A DNA stretch of 64,000 nucleotides from Bathymodiolus brooksi (Eukaryota; Mollusca; Bivalvia; Mytilida; Modiolidae): positions 28,250,962 to 28,314,961 of the forward strand of contig OY804589.1 in NCBI GenBank assembly GCA_963680875.1, given 5' to 3'. The translations under genes were made by a program, and so were the position numbers. The notes under the pieces were generated by a model. It ran no database searches. It saw nothing but the letters and a program-made list of their open reading frames with translations, and had not been told where the DNA came from. Shown piece by piece: positions 15,171-29,000 of this stretch. How positions within the stretch are numbered: the stretch's first letter is position 1; every line of letters begins with the position of its first letter.

Positions 15171-15305
15171 GTATTTACTTTTCTAGTGATTACATTTGTA
15201 CTTTTAATCCTGAGTAAAAATTGTAATTTAATTAGTTGTCATAAAAATGTCGTGCTTGAAGAGAAAGCGTCATTAATTAGACGACAAACAAAAACGTGCA
15301 ATTAT

Positions 15306-17951
15306 AACAACTGTCCTATCTGATTGGGTGAACTTCTACTACCCCCCAATAACAACTGTCCTATCTGATTGGGTGAACTTCTACTATCCCTCAATAACAA
15401 CTGTCCTATCTGATTGGGTGAACTTCTACTAACCCCCAATAACAACTGTCCTATCTGATTGGGTGAACTTCTACTAACCCTCAATAACAACTGTCCTATC
15501 TGATTGGGTGAACTTCTACTAACCCCCAATAACAACTGTCCTATCTGATTGGGTGAACTTCTACTAACCCTCAATAACAACTGTCCTATCTGATTGGTTG
15601 AACTTCTACTAACCCCCAATAACAACTGTCCTATCTGATTGGTTGAACTTCTACTAACCCCCAATAACAACTGTCCTATCTGATTGGGTGAACTTCTACT
15701 AACCCCCAATAACAACTGTCTTATCTGATTGGGTGAACTTCTACTAACCCTCAATAACAACTGTCCTATCTGATTGGGTGAACTTCTACTAACCCCCAAT
15801 AACAACTGTCCTATCTGATTGGGTGAACTTCTACTAACCCTCAATAACAACTGTCCTATCTGATTGGGTGAACTTCTACTAACCCCCAATAACAACTGTC
15901 CTATCTGATTGGGTGAACTTCTACTAACCCTCAATAACAACTGTCCTATCTGATTGGTTGAACTTCTACTAACCCCCAATAACAACTGTCCTATCTGATT
16001 GGTTGAACTTCTACTAACCCCCAATAACAACTGTCCTATCTGATTGGGTGAACTTCTACTAACCCCCAATAACAACTGTCTTATCTGATTGGGTGAACTT
16101 CTACTAACCCTCAATAACAACTGTCCTATCTGATTGGGTGAACTTCTACTAACCCCCAATAACAACTGTCCTATCTGATTGGGTGAACGTCTACTAACCC
16201 CCAATAACAACTGTCCTATCTGATTGGGTGAACGTCTACTAACCCCCAATAACAACTGTCCTATCTGATTGGGTGAACTTCTACTAACCCTCAATAACAA
16301 CTGTCCTATCTGATTGGGTGTGCTTCTACTAACCCTCAATAACAACTGTCCTATCGGATTGGGTGAACTTCTACTAACCCCCAATAACAACTGTCCTATC
16401 TGATTGGGTGAATTTCTACTAAACCTCAATAACAACTGTCCTATCTGATTGGTTGAACTTCTACTAACCCCCAATAACAACTGTCCTATCTGATTGGGTG
16501 AACTTCTACTAAACCTCAATAACAACTGTCCTATCTGATTGGGTGTGCTTCTACTAACCCTCAATAACAACTGTCCTATCTGATTGGGTGAACTTCTACT
16601 AACCCTCAATAACAACTGTCCTATCTGATTGGGTGAACTTCTACTCCCCAATAACAACTGTCCTATCTGATTGGGTGTACTTCTACTAACCCCCAATAAC
16701 AACTGTCCTATCTGATTGGTTGAACTTCTACTAACCCCCAATAACAACTGTCCTATCTGAATGGTTGAACTTCTACTAACCCTCAATAACAACTGTCCTA
16801 TCTGATTGGGTGAACTTCTACTAACCCTCAATAACAACTGTCCTATCTGATCTGGTGAACTTCTACTAACCCTCAATAACAACTGTCCTATCTGATTGGG
16901 TGAACTTCTACTAACCCTCAATAACAACTGTCCTATCTGATTGGGTGAACTTCTACTAACCCTCAATAACAGCTGTCCTATCTGATTGGAACTTCTACTA
17001 ACCCCCAATAACAACTGTCCTATCTGATTGGTTGAACTTCTACTAACCCCCAATAACAACTGTCCTATCTGATTGGGTGAACTTCTACTAACCCCCAATA
17101 ACAACTGTCCTATCTGATTGGTTGAACTTCTACTAACCCCCAATAACAACTGTCTTATCTGATTGGGTGAACTTCTACTAACCCTCAATAACAACTGTCC
17201 TATCTGATTGGTTGAACTTCTACTAACCCCCAATAACAACTGTCCTATCTGATTGGGTGAATTTCTACTAAACCTCAATAACAACTGTCCTATCTGATTG
17301 GTTGAACTTCTACTAACCCCCAATAACAACTGTCCTATCTGATTGGGTGAACTTCTACTAACCCTCAATAACAACTGTCCTATCTGATTGGGTGTGCTTC
17401 TACTAACCCTCAATAACAACTGTCCTATCTGATTGGGTGAACTTCTACTAACCCTCAATAACAACTGTCCTATCTGATTGGGTGAACTTCTACTAACCCT
17501 CAATAACAACTGTCCTATCTGATTGGTTGAACTTCTACTAACCCTCAATAACAACTGTCCTATCTGATTGGGTGAACTTCTACTAACCTTCAATAACAAC
17601 TGTCCTATCTGATTGGGTGAACTTCTACTAACCCTCAATAACAACTGTCCTATCTGATTGGGTGAACTTCTACTAACCTCAATAACAACTGTCCTATCTG
17701 ATTGGGTGAACTTCTACTAATCCCCAATAACAACTGTCCTATCTGATTGGGTGAACTTCAACTAATCCCCAATAACAACTGTCCTATCTGATTGGGTGAA
17801 CTTCTACTAACCCCCAATAACAACTGTCCTATCTGATTGGGTGAACTTCTACGAACCTCAATAACAACTGTCCTATCTGATTGGGTGAACTTCTACTAAC
17901 CCCCAATAACAACTGTCCTATCTGATTGGGTGAACTTCTACTAACCCCCAA
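15306..17951. repeat. 45-bp satellite array 2
   Basis: About 59 units of the same 45-bp satellite between spacers 1 and 2. It contains a duplicated 8-unit (360-bp) block: the CTGTCTTATCTG variant recurs exactly 360 bp apart (about 15719 and 16079). The first ~1.25 kb matches the start of array 3, and the last ~1.3 kb matches the end of array 1, as expected for a duplicated 3.64-kb macro-unit. GAACGTCTAC and GTGTGCTTCTAC are marker variants. Confidence 0.96.
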
Positions 17952-18031
17952 TTTATTTTATATATTGACATCATATCATTCTGATTCAATATAAAGTTTT
18001 GTTCTTATTACGACAGCTCTCTTCCACACAG

Positions 18032-18256
18032 GATTAGGGTTATGGTGTTTAACGCCACTTCAACAATATTTGATTATTTCAGTTATATCGTGGTGGTCAA
18101 TTTTATTAATTGGTGGAGGAAACCAGAGTACCCGGAAAAAACCACTGCCCTGCCGTAAGTCACAGACAAAGTTAATCACATAATGTTGCACAGGGTACAC
18201 CTCGCCATAAGCGGGAATCAAACTCACAACTTTAATGGTGATAGGCATTGCATGCA
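18032..18256 (-). mobile_element. SINE-A copy, reverse, 5'-truncated (spacer 2)
   Basis: The duplicate of the SINE in spacer 1 with the same truncation point and CCCTAA-type tail. It was carried by block duplication. Confidence 0.85.
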
Positions 18257-18590
18257 TATACATTTTGTAGATACAGTGCTCCCTCGGTCTATCGCCCCCC
18301 GTTTTATCGCCAACCTCGCCTATCGCCAAAATTCTCGTCTGTCCCGATTTCCCTCATTAAAAATACCTCGTTATACTGTCAAACTCAGCTACCGCCACAG
18401 GTTTTCAGACACAAAAGTCGTAAAACCAATTTAAATTCCCCCGTTAGTACCGCCCACAACTACCTTTTAACAGCTGTGTATTGATCGGTAATTATGAAAT
18501 GTCAAAACTGGTCATCGGACAGTCATTGATCTCATAGTTGAGGGTCGGAACAGGTGATCAGTTGTTTTGATTAGAATAATTACCTATATT

Positions 18591-18807
18591 CAGGGTAGGA
18601 TCCAGGATTTCAAGTTAGGGGGGGGCGTACTTAAAAAAATTGCGCCGAGCGGAGGACGACGCGAAAATTTTTGGGGTATTTCGTGTGAAAAATCACGATT
18701 TTACGCCAAAAAATCATATTTTCCAATTTTAGTGGGGGGTGGGGGGGGGGGGGGGGAGGGGGGAGGGCGCACCCGGTGCACCCCCTTGACCCCTTGATCC
18801 GCCCCTG
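18591..18807. mobile_element. hAT-type MITE, spacer copy 2
   Basis: A 217-bp copy with ends CAGGGTAGGATCC and GATCCGCCCCTG. It differs from copy 1 only in the G-tract at 18734-18768. Confidence 0.75.
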
Positions 18808-18942
18808 GTATTTACTTTTCTAGTGATTACATTTGTACTTTTAATCCTGAGTAAAAATTGTAATTTAATTAGTTGTCATAAAAATGTCGTGCTTGAAGAG
18901 AAAGCGTCATTAATTAGACGACAAACAAAAACGTGCAATTAT

Positions 18943-21900
18943 AACAACTGTCCTATCTGATTGGGTGAACTTCTACTACCCCCCAATAACAACTGTCCTA
19001 TCTGATTGGGTGAACTTCTACTATCCCTCAATAACAACTGTCCTATCTGATTGGGTGAACTTCTACTAACCCCCAATAACAACTGTCCTATCTGATTGGG
19101 TGAACTTCTACTAACCCTCAATAACAACTGTCCTATCTGATTGGGTGAACTTCTACTAACCCCCAATAACAACTGTCCTATCTGATTGGGTGAACTTCTA
19201 CTAACCCTCAATAACAACTGTCCTATCTGATTGGTTGAACTTCTACTAACCCCCAATAACAACTGTCCTATCTGATTGGTTGAACTTCTACTAACCCCCA
19301 ATAACAACTGTCCTATCTGATTGGGTGAACTTCTACTAACCCCCAATAACAACTGTCTTATCTGATTGGGTGAACTTCTACTAACCCTCAATAACAACTG
19401 TCCTATCTGATTGGGTGAACTTCTACTAACCCCCAATAACAACTGTCCTATCTGATTGGGTGAACTTCTACTAACCCTCAATAACAACTGTCCTATCTGA
19501 TTGGGTGAACTTCTACTAACCCCCAATAACAACTGTCCTATCTGATTGGGTGAACTTCTACTAACCCTCAATAACAACTGTCCTATCTGATTGGTTGAAC
19601 TTCTACTAACCCCCAATAACAACTGTCCTATCTGATTGGTTGAACTTCTACTAACCCCCAATAACAACTGTCCTATCTGATTGGGTGAACTTCTACTAAC
19701 CCCCAATAACAACTGTCTTATCTGATTGGGTGAACTTCTACTAACCCTCAATAACAACTGTCCTATCTGATTGGGTGAACTTCTACTAACCCCCAATAAC
19801 AACTGTCCTATCTGATTGGGTGAACGTCTACTAACCCCCAATAACAACTGTCCTATCTGATTGGGTGAACGTCTACTAACCCCCAATAACAACTGTCCTA
19901 TCTGATTGGGTGAACTTCTACTAACCCTCAATAACAACTGTCCTATCTGATTGGGTGTGCTTCTACTAACCCTCAATAACAACTGTCCTATCGGATTGGG
20001 TGAACTTCTACTAACCCCCAATAACAACTGTCCTATCTGATTGGGTGAATTTCTACTAAACCTCAATAACAACTGTCCTATCTGATTGGTTGAACTTCTA
20101 CTAACCCCCAATAACAACTGTCCTATCTGATTGGGTGAACTTCTACTAAACCTCAATAACAACTGTCCTATCTGATTGGTTGAACTTCTACTAACCCCCA
20201 ATAACAACTGTCATATCTGATTGGTTGAACTTCTACTAACCCCCAATAACAACTGTCTTTTCTGATTGGGTGGACTTCTACTAACCTCCAATAACAACTG
20301 TCCTATCTGATTGGGTGAACTTCTACTAACCCCCAATAACAACTGTCCTATCTGATTGGGTGAACTTCTACTAACCCCCAATAACAAATGTCCTATCTGA
20401 TTGGGTGAACTTCTACTACCCCCCAATAACAACTGTCCTATCTGATTGGGTGAACTTCTACTATCCCTCAATAACAACTGTCCTATCTGATTGGGTGAAC
20501 TTCTACTAACCCCCAATAACAACTGTCCTATCTGATTGGGTGAACTTCTACTAACTCTCAATAACAACTGTCCTATCTGATTGGTTGAACTTCTACTAAC
20601 CCCCAATAACAACTGTCATATCTGATTGGTTGAACTTCTACTAACCCCCAATAACAACTGTCTTATCTGATTGGGTGGACTTCTACTAACCTCCAATAAC
20701 AACTGTCCTATCTGATTGGGTGAACTTCTACTAACCCCCAATAACAACTGTCCTATCTGATTGGTTGAAATTCTACTAACCCCCAATAACAACTGTCCTA
20801 TCTGATTGGGTGAACTTCTACTAACCCCCAATAACAAATGTCCTATCTGATTGGGTGAACTTCTACTACCCCCCGATAAAAACTGTCCTATCTGATTGGG
20901 TGAACTTCTACTATCCCTCAATAACAACTGTCCTATCTGATTGGGTGAACTTCTACTAACCCCCAATAACAACTGTCCTATCTGATTGGGTGAACTTCTA
21001 CTAACCCTCAATAACAACTGTCCTATCTGATTGGGTGAACTTCTACTAACCCTCAATAACAACTGTCCTATCTGATTGGGTGAACTTCTACTAACCCTCA
21101 ATAACAACTGTCCTATCTGATTGGTTGAACTTCTACTAACCCCCAATAACAACTGTCCTATCTGAATGATTGAACTTCTACTAACCCTCAATAACAACTG
21201 TCCTATCTGATTGGGTGAACTTCTACTAACCACCAATAACAACTGTCCTATCTGATTGGGTGAACTTCTACTAACCCCCAATAACAACTGTCCTATCTGA
21301 TTGGGTGAACTTCTACTAACCCCCAATAACAACTATCCTATCTGAATGATTGAACTTCTACTAACCCTCAATAACAACTGTCCTATCTGATTGGGTGAAC
21401 TTCTACTAACCCCCAATAACAACTGTCCTATCTGATTGGGTGAACTTCTACTAACTCTCAATAACAACTGTCCTATCTGATTGGGTGAACTTCTACTAAC
21501 CCCCAATAACAACTATCCTATCTGAATGATTGAACTTCTACTAACCCTCAATAACAACTGTCCTATCTGATTGGTTGAACTTCTACCAACCCCCAATAAC
21601 AACTGTCATATCTGATTGGTTGAACTTCTACTAACCCTCAATAACAACTGTCCTATCTGATTGGTTGAACTTCTACTAACCCCCAATAACAACTGTCATA
21701 TCTGATTGGGTGGACTTCTACTAACCTCCAATAACAACTGTCCTATCTGATTGGGTGAACTTCTACTAACCCCCAATAACAACTGTCCTATCTGATTGGT
21801 TGAAATTCTACTAACCCCCAATAACAACTGTCCTATCTGATTGGGTGAACTTCTACTACCCCCCAATAACAACTGTCCTATCTCATTGGGTGAACTTCTA

Positions 21901-24900
21901 CTACCCCTCAATAACAACTGTCCTATCTGATTGGGTGAACTTCTACTAACCCCCAATAACAACTGTCCTATCTGATTGGGTGAACTTCTACTAACCCTCA
22001 ATAACAACTGTCCTATCTGATTGGGTGAACTTCTACTAACCCCCAATAACAACTGTCCTATCTGATTGGGTGAACTTCTACTAACCCTCAATAACAACTG
22101 TCCTATCTGATTGGTTGAACTTCTACTAACCCTCAATAACAACTGTCCTGTCTGATTGGGTGAACTTCTACTAACCCTCAATAACAACTGTCCTATCTGA
22201 TTGGTTGAACTTCTACTAACCCCCAATAACAACTGTCCTATCTGATTGGGTGAACTTCTACTAACCCCCAATAACAACTGTCTTATCTGATTGGGTGAAC
22301 TTCTACTAACTCTCAATAACAACTGTCCTATCTGATTGGGTGAACTTCTACTAACCCTCAATAACAACTGTCCTATCTGATTGGGTGAACGTCTACTAAC
22401 CCTCAATAACAACTGTCCTATCTGATTGGGTGAACGTCTACTAACCCCCAATAACAACTGTCCTATCTGATTGGGTGAACTTCTACTAACCCTCAATAAC
22501 AACTGTCCTATCTGATTGGGTGAACTTCTACTAACCCTCAATAACAACTGTCCTATCTGATTGGTTGAACTTCTACTAACCCTCAATAACAACTGTCCTA
22601 TCTGAATGGTTGAACTTCTACTAACCCCCAATAACAACTGTCTTATCTGATTGGGTGAACTTCTACTAACCCTCAATAACAACTGTCCTATCTGATTGGG
22701 TGAACTTCTACATACCCTCAATAACGACTGTCCTATCTGATTGGTTGAACTTCTACTAACCCCCAATAACAACTGTCCTATCTGAATGGTTGAACTTCTA
22801 CTAACCCCCAATAACCACTGTCTTATCTGATTGGTTGAACTTCTACTAACCCCCAATAACAACTGTCCTATCTGATTGGGTGAACTTCTACTAACCCTCA
22901 ATAACAACTGTCCTATCTGATTGGGTGAACTTCTACTCCCCAATAACAACTGTCCTATCTGATTGGGTGTACTTCTACTAACCCCCAATAACAACTGTCC
23001 TATCTGATTGGTTGAACTTCTACTAACCCCCAATAACAACTGTCCTATCTGAATGGTTGAACTTCTACTAACCCTCAATAACAACTGTCCTATCTGATTG
23101 GGTGAACTTCTACTAACCCTCAATAACAACTGTCCTATCTGATCGGGTGAACTTCTACTAACCCTCAATAACATCTGTCCTATCTGATTGGGTGAACTTC
23201 TACTAACCCTCAATAACAACTGTCCTATCTGATTGGGTGAACTTCTACTAACCCTCAATAACAACTGTCCTATCTGATTGGAACTTCTAATAACCCCCAA
23301 TAACAACTGTCCTATCTGATTGGTTGAATTTCTACTAACCCCCAATAACAACTGTCCTATCTGATTGGGTGAACTTCTACTAACCCCCAATAACAACTGT
23401 CCTATCTGATTGGTTGAACTTCTACTAACCCCCAATAACAACTGTCTTATCTGATTGGGTAAACTTCTACTAACCCCCAATAACAACTGTCCTATCTGAT
23501 TGGTTGAACTTCTACTAACCCCCAATAACAACTGTCCTATCTGGTTGGGTGAATTTCTACTAAACCTCAATAACAACTGTCCTATCTGATTGGTTGAACT
23601 TCTACTAACCCCCAATAACAACAGTCCTATCTGATTGGGTGAACTTCTACTAACCCTCAATAACAACTGTCCTATCTGATTGGGTGTGCTTCTACTAACC
23701 CTCAATAACAACTGTCCTATCTGATTGGGTGAACTTCTACTAACCCCCAATAACAACTGTCCTATCTGATTGGGTGAACTTCTACTAACCTTCAATAACA
23801 ACTGTCCTATCTGATTGGTTGAACTTCTACTAACCCCCAATAACAACTGTCCTATCTGAATGGTTGAACTTCTACTAACCCCCAATAACCACTGTCTTAT
23901 CTGATTGGGTGAACTTCTACTAACCCCCAATAACAACTGTCCTATCTGATTGGGTGAACTTCTACTAACCCTCAATAACAACTGTCCTATCTGATTGGGT
24001 GAACTTCTACTCCCCAATAACAACTGTCCTATCTGATTGGGTGTACTTCTACTAACCCCCAATAACAACTGTCCTATCTGATTGGTTGAACTTCTACTAA
24101 CCCCCAATAACAACTGTCCTATCTGAATGGTTGAACTTCTACTAACCCTCAATAACAACTGTCCTATCTGATTGGGTGAACTTCTACTAACCCTCAATAA
24201 CAACTGTCCTATCTGATCGGGTGAACTTCTACTAACCCTCAATAACAACTGTCCTATCTGATTGGGTGAACTTCTACTAACCCTCAATAACAACTGTCCT
24301 ATCTGATTGGGTGAACTTCTACTAACCCTCAATAACAACTGTCCTATCTGATTGGAACTTCTACTAACCCCCAATAACAACTGTCCTATCTGATTGGTTG
24401 AACTTCTACTAACCCCCAATAACAACTGTCCTATCTGATTGGGTGAACTTCTACTAACCCCCAATAACAACTGTCCTATCTGATTGGTTGAACTTCTACT
24501 AACCCCCAATAACAACTGTCTTATCTGATTGGGTGAACTTCTACTAACCCTCAATAACAACTGTCCTATCTGATTGGTTGAACTTCTACTAACCCCCAAT
24601 AACAACTGTCCTATCTGATTGGGTGAATTTCTACTAAACCTCAATAACAACTGTCCTATCTGATTGGTTGAACTTCTACTAACCCCCAATAACAACTGTC
24701 CTATCTGATTGGGTGAACTTCTACTAACCCTCAATAACAACTGTCCTATCTGATTGGGTGTGCTTCTACTAACCCTCAATAACAACTGTCCTATCTGATT
24801 GGGTGAACTTCTACTAACCCTCAATAACAACTGTCCTATCTGATTGGGTGAACTTCTACTAACCCTCAATAACAACTGTCCTATCTGATTGGTTGAACTT

Positions 24901-25093
24901 CTACTAACCCTCAATAACAACTGTCCTATCTGATTGGGTGAACTTCTACTAACCTTCAATAACAACTGTCCTATCTGATTGGGTGAACTTCTACTAACCC
25001 CCAATAACAACTGTCCTATCTGATTGGGTGAACTTCTACTAACCTCAATAACAACTGTCCTATCTGATTGGGTGAACTTCTACTAACCCCCAA
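18943..25093. repeat. 45-bp satellite array 3
   Basis: About 137 units. The first ~1.25 kb copies the start of array 2, including the 8-unit duplication (CTGTCTTATCTG at about 19354 and 19714). The tail near 24,000-25,093 resembles the tails of arrays 1 and 2. The distance from spacer 2 to spacer 3 is 7,142 bp, close to twice the 3.64-kb macro-unit, as if one spacer had been lost between them. In-frame 3-bp losses (GATTGGAACTTC, CTACTCCCC) recur at shared positions. Confidence 0.96.
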
Positions 25094-25173
25094 TTTATTT
25101 TATATATTGACATCATATCATTCTGATTCAATATAAAGTTTTGTTCTTATTACGACAGCTGTCTTCCACACAG

Positions 25174-25398
25174 GATTAGGGTTATGGTGTTTAACGCCAC
25201 TTCAACAATATTTGATTATTTCAGTTATATCGTGGTGGTCAATTTTATTAGTTGGTGGAGGAAACCAGAGTACCCGGAAAAAACCACTGCCCTGCCGTAA
25301 GTCACAGACAAAGTTAATCACATAATGTTGCACAGGGTACACCTCGCCATAAGCGGGAATCAAACTCACAACTTTAATGGTGATAGGCATTGCATGCA
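25174..25398 (-). mobile_element. SINE-A copy, reverse, 5'-truncated (spacer 3)
   Basis: The third duplicate of the spacer SINE. One substitution is visible in the GTTGGTGGAGG segment. Confidence 0.85.
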
Positions 25399-25731
25399 TA
25401 TACATTTTGTAGATACAGTGCTCCCTCGGTCTATCGCCCCCCGTTTTATCGCCAACCTCGCCTATCGCCAAAATTCTCGTCTGTCCCGATTTCCCTCATT
25501 AAAAATACCTCGTTATACTGTCAAACTCAGCTACCGCCACAGGTTTTCAGACACAAAGTCGTAAAACCAATTTAAATTCCCCCGTTAGTACCGCCCACAA
25601 CTACCTTTTAACAGCTGTGTATTGATCGGTAATTATGAAATGTCAAAACTGGTCATCGGACAGTCATTGATCTCATAGTTGAGGGTCGGAACAGGTGATC
25701 AGTTGTTTTGATTAGAATAATTACCTATATT

Positions 25732-25945
25732 CAGGGGAGGATCCAGGATTTCAAGTTAGGGGGGGGGCGTACTTAAAAAAATTGCGCCGAGCGGAGGACG
25801 ACGCGAAAAATTTTGGGGTATTTCGTGTGAAAAATCACGATTTTACGCCAAAAAATCATATTTTCCAATTTTAGTGTGGGGGGGGGGGAGGGGGGGGAGG
25901 GGGGGCGCACCCGGTGCACCCCCTTGACCCCTTGATCCGCCCCTG
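25732..25945. mobile_element. hAT-type MITE, spacer copy 3
   Basis: A 214-bp copy with ends CAGGGGAGGATCCAGG and GATCCGCCCCTG. The left end is one base closer to the presumed CAGGGGCGGATCC ancestor than in copies 1 and 2. A G-rich tract lies at 25877-25906. Confidence 0.75.
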
Positions 25946-26080
25946 GTATTTACTTTTCTAGTGATTACATTTGTACTTTTAATCCTGAGTAAAAATTGTA
26001 ATTTAATTAGTTGTCATAAAAATGTCGTGCTTGAAGAGAAAGCGTCATTAATTAGACGACAAACAAAAACGTGCAATTAT

Positions 26081-29000
26081 AACAACTGTCCTATCTGATT
26101 GCGTGAACTTCTACTAACCCTCAATAACAACTGCCCCTATCTGATTGGTTGAACTTCTACTAACCCCCCAATAACAACTGTCCTATCTGAATGATTGAAC
26201 TTCTACTAACCCTCAATAACAACTGTCCTATCTGATTGGGTGAACTTCTACTAATCCCCAATAACAACTGTCCTATCTGATTGGGTGAACTTCTACTAAC
26301 CCTCGATAACAACTGTCCTATCTGATTGGTTGAACTTCTACTAACCCCCAATAACAACTGTCCTATCTGAATGATTGAACTTCTACTAACCCCCAATAAC
26401 AACTGTCCTATCTGATTGGGTGAACTTCTACTAACCCCCAATAACAACTGTCCTATCTGATTGGGTGAACTTCTACTAACCCCCAATAACAACTATCCTA
26501 TCTGAATGATTGAACTTCTACTAACCCTCAATAACAACTGTCCTATCTGATTGGGTGAACTTCTACTAACCCCCAATAACAACTGTCCTATCTGATTGGG
26601 TGAACTTCTACTAACTCTCAATAACAACTGTCCTATCTGATTGGTTGAACTTCTACTAACCCCCAATAACAACTGTCATATCTGATTGGTTGAACTTCTA
26701 CTAACCCCCAATAACAACTGTCTTATCTGATTGGGTGGACTTCTACTAACCTCCAATAACAACTGTCCTATCTGATTGGGTGAACTTCTACTAACCCCCA
26801 ATAACAACTGTCCTATCTGATTGGTTGAAATTCTACTAACCCCCCAATAACAACTGTCCTATCTGATTGGGTGAACTTCTACTAACCCCCAATAACAAAT
26901 GTCCTATCTGATTGGGTGAACTTCTACTACCCCCCCAATAACAACTGTCCTATCTGATTGGGTGAACTTCTACTATCCCTCAATAACAACTGTCCTATCT
27001 GATTGGGTGAACTTCTACTAACCCTCAATAACAACTGTCCTATCTGATTGGGTGAACTTCTACTAACCCTCAATAACAACTGTCCTATCTGATTGGGTGA
27101 ACTTCTACTAACCCCCAATAACAACTGTCCTATCTGATTGGGTGAACTTCTACTAACCCTCAATAACAACTGTCCTATCTGATTGGTTGAACTTCTACTA
27201 ACCCCCAATAACAACTGTCCTATCTGATTGGTTGAACTTCTACTAACCCTCAATAACAACTGTCCTATCTGATTGGGTGAACTTCTACTAACCCCCAATA
27301 ACAACTGTCTTATCTGATTGGGTGAACTTCTACTAACCCTCAATAACAACTGTCCTATCTGATTGGTTGAACTTCTACTAACCCTCAATAACAACTGTCC
27401 TATCTGATTGGTTGAACTTCTACTAACCCCTAATAACAACTGTCCTATCTGATTGGGTGAACTTCTACTAACCCCCAATAACAACTGTCTTATCTGATTG
27501 GGTGGACTTCTACTAACCTCCAATAACAACTGTCCTATCTGATTGGGTGAACTTCTACTAACCCCCAATAACAACTGTCCTATCTGATTGGTTGAAATTC
27601 TACTAACCCCCAATAACAACTGTCCTATCTGATTGGGTGAACTTCTACTAACCCCCAATAACAAATGTCCTATCTGATTGGGTGAACTTCTACTACCCCC
27701 CAATAACAACTGTCCTATCTGATTGGGTGAACTTCTACTATCCCTCAATAACAACTGTCCTATCTGATTGCGTGAACTTCTACTAACCCTCAATAACAAC
27801 TGTCCTATCTGATTGGGTGAACTTCTACTAACCCTCAATAACAACTGTCCTATCTGATTGGTTGAACTTCTACTAACCCCCAATAACAACTGTCCTATCT
27901 GATTGGTTGAACTTCTACTAACCCCTAATAACAACTGTCCTATCTGATTGGGTGAACTTCTACTAACCCCCAATAACAACTGTCTTATCTGATTGGGTGA
28001 ACTTCTACTAACCCTCAATAACAACTGTCCTATCTGATTGGGTGAACTTCTACTAACCCCCAATAACAACTGTCCTATCTGATTGGTTGAACTTCTACTA
28101 ACCCCTAATAACAACTGTCCTATCTGATTGGGTGAACTTCTACTAACCCCCAATAACAACTGTCTTATCTGATTGGGTGAACTTCTACTAACCCTCAATA
28201 ACAACTGTCCTATCTGATTGGGTGAACGTCTACTAACCCCCAATAACAACTGTCCTATCTGATTGGGTGAACGTCTACTAACCCCCAATAACAACTGTCC
28301 TATCTGATTGGGTGAACTTCTACTAACCCTCAATAACAACTGTTCTATCTGATTGGGTGAACTTCTACTAACACTCAATAACAACTGTCCTATCTGATTG
28401 GGTGAACTTCTACTAACCCTCAATAACAACTGTCCTATCTGATTGGGTGAACTTCTACTAACCCTCAATAACAACTGTCCTATCTGATTGGTTGAACTTC
28501 TACTAACCCTCAATAACAACTGTCCTATCGGATTGGGTGAACTTCTACTAACCCTCAATAACAACTGTCCTATCTGATTGGGTGAACTTCTACTAACCCT
28601 CAATAACAACTGTCCTATCTGATTGGGTGAACTTCTACTAACCCCCAATAACAACTGTCCTATCTGATTGGGTGAACTTCTACTAACCCCCAATAACAAC
28701 TGTCCTATCTGATTGGTTGAACTTCTACTAACCCCCAATAACAACTGTCCTATCTGATTGGTTGAACTTCTACTAACCCCCAATAACAACTGTCCTATCT
28801 GATTGGTTGAACTTCTACTAACCCCCAATAACAACTGTCCTATCTGATTGGGTGAACTTCTACTAACCCTCAATAACAACTGTCCTACATTTTATTGTAT
28901 CTGATTGGTTGAACTTCTACTAACCCTCAATAACAACTGTCCTATCTGATTGGGTGAACTTCTACTAACCCTCAATAACAACTGTCCTATCTGATTGGTT

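Larger units (their letters stand above)
14316..15305. repeat. ~990-bp spacer block, copy 1 (composite of mobile elements)
   Basis: This non-satellite block splits the 45-bp arrays. It runs from TTTATTTTATATATTGAC to GTGCAATTAT, then returns directly to satellite. In order it holds about 80 bp of unplaced AT-rich sequence, a reverse SINE-A, a TACAGTGCTCCCTCG pogo-like end with CCTCG/TATCGCC repeats, unplaced sequence, a hAT-type MITE and a 135-bp right flank. Copy 2 is almost identical and copy 3 is about 99 percent identical by eye. The small open frames in it are chance readings of these elements. Confidence 0.95.
17952..18942. repeat. ~990-bp spacer block, copy 2
   Basis: The same composite as copy 1, at an offset of 3,636 bp. 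It appears identical to copy 1 except for the length of the G-run, so this duplication is the most recent event in the locus. Confidence 0.95.
25094..26080. repeat. ~990-bp spacer block, copy 3 (slightly diverged)
   Basis: The same composite. By eye it differs from copies 1 and 2 by a handful of substitutions (for example GCTGTCTTCC, TTAGTTGGTGG, CAGGGGAGG), a one-base loss in CACAAAGTCG and the G-tract. It therefore separated from the copy 1/2 lineage first. Confidence 0.95.

Noticed and set aside
21696..25010. Minus-strand 1,104-codon open frame (and the shorter ones like it) as a repetitive structural protein gene
   Set aside because: The frame is open because the satellite period is 45 bp. 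The stops lie in shared unit variants, first-position and third-position changes are both common, and there is no ATG, promoter or splice context in phase.
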